A DNA stretch of 64,000 nucleotides, taken from the NCBI RefSeq assembly GCF_963576545.1, contig NC_083646.1:14859238-14923237 (forward strand), given 5' to 3'. The translations under genes were made by a program, and so were the position numbers. Every line of letters starts with the position of its first letter. Positions within the stretch are counted from its first letter, which is position 1. The notes under the pieces are model-generated. The model was not told the DNA's origin, did no database searches, and saw only the letters and a list, made by a program, of their open reading frames with translations. Shown one piece after another: positions 56,651-64,000 of this stretch. This stretch comes from Limanda limanda (lineage: Eukaryota; Chordata; Actinopteri; Pleuronectiformes; Pleuronectidae).

Positions 56651-59600
56651 CTTCTCCCTCTGCTGCTTGCTCCCTCTCTCTGTCTGTGCCAAACTGATGC
56701 TCTGTGACAGCTGCTGAATGCTCTTTCTGTTGGGCCTTTTCTCCAGATCCTTTAACACCACCTGGAAGCCACAGCAGTTTGTGCAAAGTAAAACAAAAAA
56801 GAATGTAGTGATCGCTAGGCAACAAATAGTTCCTCAAACTTTGTTTCACTTCATTTAATTATATACCCTGTCTACCTCTCTTTGGGCCACACCCCCTAAA
56901 TGCATTCCAACTTGATGGCTTGGAGAAATACATACCCACTCTTTACCGCCCTACAAAATAAAGGCCAGCCCCCTACAGCGGCTGGTGACATCATCTCTGT
57001 GGGACACATGCTCACATATGCCATATATGGGCATGTATTTCACAGACATAGCCAGGACAGTTTTTTTACCAATCCATGAAACATGCAGCTCTTTGGTGTA
57101 TAATGTGGCTCTTACTGTGAAAAGTCTGAGAGAGGTCACAGTGCTGCTTACTCACTGCTATTTCTGACTGGACACATCTCACCTTTCAAGACAAGTTTTC
57201 ACTTTCACTATAGCAGATAGTTTAGTACTTTGATCAGTTGTAAATCAATAGAACTTCCCTGTGTCATCGCCAAAGTGCTGTGTTGCAACTGCTCAATGTG
57301 TAACAGTAGAACGCTGAGGCTTGATTGGCCAATCTCCCAGTTGAGAAAAACAGTTTATTCACACAACTTTGTCAGTAAAAAGCCAACACACACTGTGTGC
57401 GACCTCATCCCTATACGATTACAAAAATATAGCATAACCCTAACCCCCTTGTCGGAGCGAGTGGGTGGATGCTTGGGTGGTGGAGGTGCTGAATCAACAG
57501 GGAGCAATGTTGAGGCATTTGGCCAAAGTAGAGCAGTGCAGCTCCATTTAATGCAGGATATGAATGTACAGTAGTAAAGAACAGCTATTTAATGGATTAT
57601 TGTAATATTTATACAGTCATTATCCTCAGAGGATGAATCTTTGTTGCAGGGGAGTCAGCAGTTTAACTCACACTGAGCAGTGGACCATAGCTGTAAAAGG
57701 AGGTGGTGTCCATGTCTTTGTCTGTATTTTTTGTGAGGTTTGACCTCTCCCGTCCTGTCCTCTCTTGTCCTGTCCTCTCCTGTCCTCTCCAGTCCTTTCT
57801 TTTTCTTGACCAGACAGCAATCATCACATAAAACAACATTTTAATATCTTCAGGACAGATATCTTGACTCTAACATTGAAACCAAACTGATCGTGCATTT
57901 AAAAAGCATCAGATTCTAACATGACTTACACTGAATCAGCCCTGATGCATTCATTATCTAAACAGCTGCCTAGGGTCAAATTTTTGTTGCTTTTGATCTA
58001 TTGAAACAATATTTCAATAATTCACTACCAAAACTTTCAATTCTTTATTTATACAATGTTTTTATGACATTATCTTAACATGAGATTAGAAAATCTAAAT
58101 TTTGTCTAGAAAAATTAAACTCAAACACTGTCCTATTTAAATTTGTCATTGTGGATTTAATGTGTTTGGGAGTTGGCACTTAGAGATACTCTTGATTCAA
58201 TCTTATTCTAATGCAAAAACATGATCCTTATCCTGTGGTAAATCACCGGATCTCCTTTCAACATAGAATTTGTAGAATTGTTGATTTAAAGTTAAGTTTT
58301 CAGCATTTAGCCTTTCCGAAACCCAAAGATGACTTAATAACTTTTGTTTGTCTGAAAGAAATTTCATAAATTTCCTAAAAACCACGTACATGGAAAGAAA
58401 ATCTTCCTACATGCACACAAAACGTGATACACAACTGCAGACTGTCAAATTATTTGTGAAATATTAATATTTCCCGTTATTTTCAGCCCATCCTGCATAT
58501 CCTGAAAAAAAGTGTGTCTTGGCTGTTTTCTGTCTTTCTTCATTAATTACTGAAAAGTTAATTTATGAATCACACTAATTAATTAATCAACAAATAAGAA
58601 TAGGAGAATATAACATTAGGTACAAAGGAAATGCATGCTCCGATCATGAAACATAATACACGTTTTCATTTTGGATTGAAAATCTGAAATTCTGTTTCAT
58701 GAATAATAATATTAATAATACATTATTATTATTATTATACATGAACTAACTGTTCAGCGGAAAATATTTCCTGTGGGATCAACCATTATTTTTTTTATCC
58801 TGTCTATGTATTATAAGAGAAGTAAACATTCTGAGTTTCTGATTAATTATTCAGAGCTGTGGTATTTCATCAGGTGGTGTGACATAACCCCCTCGATGTG
58901 ATCCCTTTACATGTAATTATTTGATTCTCCACGTGGTGGCGCTGCTAGCACAGACACAGACCATCTTTGTGGTTGCACTACTATCAGTCACACTAAGTGC
59001 AACTAATGACATCTTGGTTTCATAATATGAGTGGACATGATGGGATTCATGTGAAAAGTCAAGCCACTTGATTTCTCATTAGCCGGATAGTGCTATCTCA
59101 ACAAATTGATTCCCTCCATGCCTCCTCCTACCATCTGCAGAGTGATGGGGCCGGGCAGCTGGAGGAAGGCATTTACATCGTGGTCTGGAGACACTGCGAC
59201 TTTACGGCCATGCATCTTAATTCCTACTAATTGAGATAGCTGCATGTGCGTGTGTGTGTGCTGCGAATGTGTGCGCACATGTACTTGTAGTCATGGTAAT
59301 GTGATTTATAGAGAGAGCCCCTTTTAGAGGGACACTACAGACATTGATCCATGCAAATATTACATCATTTATCTCTGCACATTGCCTATATCTGCTGTAC
59401 TTATTGCTTGGCTCCACTCCCTGTCAGCTGCGACATCGTTCCTTCACTTCTCCTCTCCTCCCCATCACTTTACCTCTGTCTCTCATCCCCTCCTTCCACC
59501 CCTTCCATCTGTAATTTTCATTTTCTCCTCACCTGAAGCCCTTAATGAAAACCTTCCAGCGCATCCCTCATATAAGAAAAAAGGAAAGGAACACCAAATT

Positions 59601-61550
59601 CTTCCTGGACCCGAAATAATTTCCCATCTCAGTCATGATGACTGCCGTCGATGTGGATTTATGGCAAAAGAAATGTGAAATAACACAAACTAGGGCTGTA
59701 AGTGCACTTAGTTGAGTATAATTCCTCTTTAGTAGTCCCAGGAGGAAGGTGAGGACTTTTTAATAACTCCTTCCATTCACTTCCATCCTCATTAAGAGGT
59801 CTAGTTGAGTGAAAATGCGGAGATCTACCGAGAGGGCGTTGAGAGGATTGATCTCAGCTGAGAGAAAGAGGAGTGAGGGGGCTGCACGTTTTCAACGGAG
59901 TTGTTGGAAGCGCTCTCTCCAGAGCGCTGCTCCTGGATTTGACACATCGAGAAGCCTTTTATGGTGTCATTAGTGCAACTGTTCCACCGAGGACAGATGA
60001 TTCTGTGGGTTAAGAGGAGTTAATCACCTGCCAATCAAACCTCATCAAGCCGCCTCTACGGATGAGGTGCTGTACAAATCTCATCATATTTAGGGAGCTT
60101 TCAATTAAGCAGATCCGGGTGGGGGAGAGGAATGCAGTGAGGAGGGAGTGACAGAGTGAGCAGAGAGCAAGCAGGGAAGGGAAGGAAAGGAAAGGAAAGA
60201 AAGACAGGAATACAGGCAGTCAGAGACAGTAAGCAGGACTGGACGACTCCTGTCTGACACTAAGCAGCAGAAATGTAATGTCTTAAAAGGCCATCACAGT
60301 CAATAAAGTTCCTAATGTGCTTAAAGCAATTACGGTGTCCGGAGAGGAGCAGAGTGCGTGCAGGATATTAACCTCAGTAACCCGCTCTATCTGGTCCTTA
60401 ATTAAATTATCCTCACATCCTCATTCTCATACAGACGCACACATTCAAGCACACACAGACAGACACACACATCCATGCAGGCGTGCAGCTGTGCATGTTT
60501 ACAGGACGTGTGTGTTGAACCGTATGTCTGCTGCTCAGCACTGGTAACCGTACAAGTGGTGTTTGACCTTGACAGTGATTGACGTGTTATGTTTTCATGG
60601 CTGAGTGTCTGTCAGCATCCTGTATTTCTGTATGCATCCACTTGGAGGGAAATGATCAGCTCTCCTACACTGTCAATCTCTCTGTCAACATTGTAGGGAA
60701 CAATTTAGTTCAGTCGTTGTTTTGTTTTGTACAGTTTCCTATAATATAGGAGATATATAAGTGGGAAGTTTATAGGAAGGTTCCTGTAGTAGCATGTAAT
60801 GCAGAACTAATTCTAGGAAGAATGGAGACACTGGTATCTAGAGTGAATCATCTCAATCAAATAATTCAGAGGTGGATAAAATTGCACATCCAGCCGTAAA
60901 TAAAGATATGATTGTACATTGATTTTAATTTTAAATGAAAAAAACAAACTAGCGTTATCTCAACAATACTCTCTTTCGATTCACCTTGTAATTTTCTGTG
61001 CAGTTTTTAGGAGGAAACGGCTCTTCTGTAAATATTATTCTTGCACCCTTTTGCACTTAATTTTCCTCGTCGCTTTCACTGACATTCGTATCTGCTGCCT
61101 GCTTCCTCTAACTCTCCCTCCTTCCCCGCGCTGCAATTTATATACTCTAATTTAAATAGCCCTGTCCAAGTCGTATATCTAATAAGCTCTTCAAGCTGAC
61201 TTAATGTCGTTTAATAGTTGTCATACAAGATGTTCTGAGCAGAGCCAGAGAGAAACCCTGACACGGTAGATGCTTGTTATTGCTTCTGAAAATAACTAAC
61301 CACCCCTCAAGCATTATGCTCGAGTCCCCGATGGAGCTTTTCTTAGCATCTGGGACAGCGGTTGTGGTTGGACTGGGCAGTAAGCTAATTTAGTATTTCT
61401 GGATGGTGCCTCCGCTCTGGCTTACTTTACTGTTCTGTTGTGTTTGTATTGTGAAGTAATATTTCCCGACCTTGCCTTGGGAATGGTAAGCTACTGCTTT
61501 GGGCCAGCGTATAACAAAGCTATTTGTTAAATAAGAATTGTGAGTGTGAG

Positions 61551-61555
61551 TGTGC

Positions 61556-61597
<42 letters not shown>
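61551..61597. repeat. (TG)n microsatellite
   Basis: A TG run with one interruption at the left side, in gene-free DNA. Confidence 0.95.
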
Positions 61598-61602
<5 letters not shown>

Positions 61603-63934
61603 CCAGCGATAAACACTGACCTTGTCAAGACCAGTTGACATAATGGGGAACAAAGCCAGGTCTTACTGGGCCACAACATTACTTCTGAGCTCCTGGTTCA
61701 GGTAAGAGGCACGATATGAATTGTGGTTATAGGTTAAGGTTTGTTGGGAATTCATTGGTCATGGTTAAGGTTAGGGATAAGGGTTTGGTTTAAGTGTCCA
61801 CAATGAATTGGAGTCAATATAAGACCTAATTTTGTACCTTTTGTGTGTGTGTGTGTGCGTGTGTGTGTGTGTGGCTGCCTTTGTGCAGGCGTGCATTGTT
61901 TACCATGCTGAGGAGGACTCCATTGCTCTGTCGAGACAATGCAGGCGGGTGGGCTGTCTGGAAATAAGGTGTAAGCCCATCAGCAGACTGTCAAACACAC
62001 AGACATTTCACACTGGCATGAATAAAATACAGCCATCAACTACTGACTAATACGGAGATGGGGGTTGGAAAGGTTTTCTTTCCAGTGGCAACTGCCAATC
62101 TGATGCGTCCACGACGATCCCAACACGTCCAGACACATGAATACATACACACTCATGTAAAATCCCGTCATACGAGCAACAATTTATTACGGTGAAGCGA
62201 GTGGGAATAGGAGCAGCTGGGTTAGTACACTCACTTTAATCAAATCAACTGCTTCACGCCCAGCAGGACTTACAGCTTAAACCACATTACAACGAGTAAG
62301 CACTTTTTTGAAAATTCATACATGCAGTATGTCCTTGAGGTATTTGAATATCACGTGTTAATGAATATTAATGAATATTTAATGATGAAAATGGTAGCCC
62401 CTGAGCAGACTCGGTTTTCAAACACATGTCAGTGATATTTCAGTGTATTCACAGGAAGAAAGTGCCATAGACACTAATCAGTGCATGTGAAACTTTATCT
62501 ACTGCCTCACTCTGCTCCTCTGAAGAGAATTAAGCAGAGAAAGTGATCTCATGCTATAACTTCTCAACTAATATAAGACTCGTCTCCTTGTATCATGGAG
62601 GGCTCTAATGGACGATTGGAGCTTATGAGAGTTGGCTGTTGCAGCTTGATTCCATTTATTTTTAGTGAGGCCACTTAAAAACATGTCGTATATGTAAGTC
62701 AAAAACATTCACTCAGCAATAGGATAATTTATAGATGCGTACAATAAAGTTACAGTGCAAACATGTATATCTAAAAGCAGGAATTAAGTGCTCAGGGATA
62801 AAGCCAGTGGACAGCTCAACACGGAACATCTCCCCTGATGAAAACCATTTTATTTGCTCTTACTTTGTGTTCTGTCTCTTTTTGTGGTCATGGATCATAG
62901 GAGGCCAAGGAGAACAAACCGAAAAAGTTAACATGAAGTGAAAATGCATGACAACGGCCTTGGGGAGTGGAAGGAGAGCAGGGGATGTTGTGTTTGTGGG
63001 GATGTGGACATGTGTGGGAGACATAAAGTGAAGGATCATTTCACTCAGAGCCGAAATGAGGTTTGGGGAATTGGACAGAACACTTTTTTTTTAGGACATA
63101 TGGGGTGAAACGCAAAGCCACCGGATGATGACTTCAGGAGGAGAGGAATGCTTGCGAGTCTGAAGATGACAAAGAGAAGAAAAAAGCCTGAAAGCCGAGT
63201 TAAGGGGGAATCAGTCGGGAGAGATTGCCCGGGGAATGTCAGGACTGGCACCGGCTGTAAACTTTGAAGGGGAAACTTCCAGAGTGTCTCCCGTGAGAGC
63301 GAGTGCATGCGTCTCCGCCATCTAAACAGAAACACAGTGATTCTGTCAAACCCTGATGGGCGGCACAGCGTGTTCTGGCACCGTTGAGCACGATATACAG
63401 CGTCCACCTCACCTCACTCCATCACTGTGAATGTGCTGATACACTTAAGCTTGCACACACGCGGACGTATATACCCACACGGTGCACGCTCACCCATAGG
63501 CCTGCACACACACTCACACATTAACAGCCACACACGCGGCGAGACAAGGTGGCAGACAGTCGGTGTGGAGATAGATGGGGGAGGTAAATAGGGGTGTCAT
63601 GGCAGTGTGATGGAAAGAGGCAGAGGAGAATTCATCCTGTGTTTCCTCTAGCCTCTGTCCCCCTGCTGACAGCATCCTGAAATAGGGCCCACTGTGTCTG
63701 TATATATACCTATATGTGTGTGTGGGTGGGTGTGTGTTTGTGTGAGACAGCGTGCATTTCTCTTTTGTATGTGCTTCCTCCTTTTCTCCCTCTCTCTCTT
63801 TCCCTTTTTTTTTCCTTCAAACTCCTGTAGATCTATGTGTGTTTCTCCCTCAGTGTCCTGTGTATCTCCGCCAGATGAAAATGGCCAACGTGAGAGCGAT
63901 AGAGATAACAGTGGGAAATGAGTGATAAAAGAGG

Positions 63935-64000
<66 letters not shown>
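63935..64000. repeat. (GA)n microsatellite at the window edge
   Basis: A pure GA tract that continues to the last base; its full length is unknown because the window ends inside it. Confidence 0.95.

Noticed and set aside
63694..63921. Frame MSVYIPICVCGW near the right edge
   Set aside because: It is Cys/Val/Ser-rich because of GT and CT repeats, with no recognisable domain or splice context.

Overview
The window looks like a gene-dense segment of a teleost fish nuclear genome. The genes are vertebrate, many introns are short with GT..AG borders, and the DNA is full of CA, CT and TCC microsatellites and short interspersed repeats of the kinds common in ray-finned fish. Five protein-coding genes can be rebuilt exon by exon with continuous reading frames: dennd3 (+, 27 coding exons, 1274 aa), atp4a (-, 24 exons, 1022 aa), tbrg4 (+, 10 coding exons, 626 aa), nacad (+, 10 coding exons, 2155 aa, one exon of 5.27 kb) and glipr2 (-, 5 exons, 157 aa). 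Exon borders were checked by hand for splice dinucleotides and phase. Products were assigned from memory of the families, without database searches.

Layout: 1-1607 is 5' flank or UTR; 1608-13413 dennd3; 13414-14691 the two 3' ends of the convergent dennd3/atp4a pair; 14692-24960 atp4a; 24961-28145 a repeat-bearing divergent intergenic region with a TATA box for atp4a and a CpG/CCAAT-type promoter for tbrg4; about 28150-35690 tbrg4, whose first intron carries duplicated segments; 35691-38830 intergenic; 38831-50540 nacad; 50541-52236 convergent 3' ends; 52237-56342 glipr2; 56343-64000 shows no gene, only repeats, a very long CT tract and stretches that might be conserved non-coding DNA.

The genes do not form a pathway. 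DENND3 is a Rab12 GEF of membrane traffic, ATP4A the gastric proton pump, TBRG4 a mitochondrial RNA-binding FASTK protein, NACAD a giant relative of the ribosome-bound NAC alpha subunit, and GLIPR2 a Golgi-associated CAP protein. tbrg4 and nacad are also neighbours in human (7p13), so that link is ancient. An intact atp4a suggests a species with an acid-secreting stomach, since many stomachless fishes have lost this gene.

The most striking non-genic structure is a 2.42-kb near-perfect inverted repeat in atp4a intron 4. It is flanked by an 8-bp direct repeat, ACTCACAT, that lies exactly across the exon-4 splice donor. It reads as a recent foldback transposon insertion that expanded an intron of about 161 bp to 2.6 kb without losing the donor. 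Other points of interest are a 551-bp MITE nested in a SINE-like repeat, a duplicated TCC-rich block in tbrg4 intron 1, and a divergent pair of CTCF-like motifs between atp4a and tbrg4.
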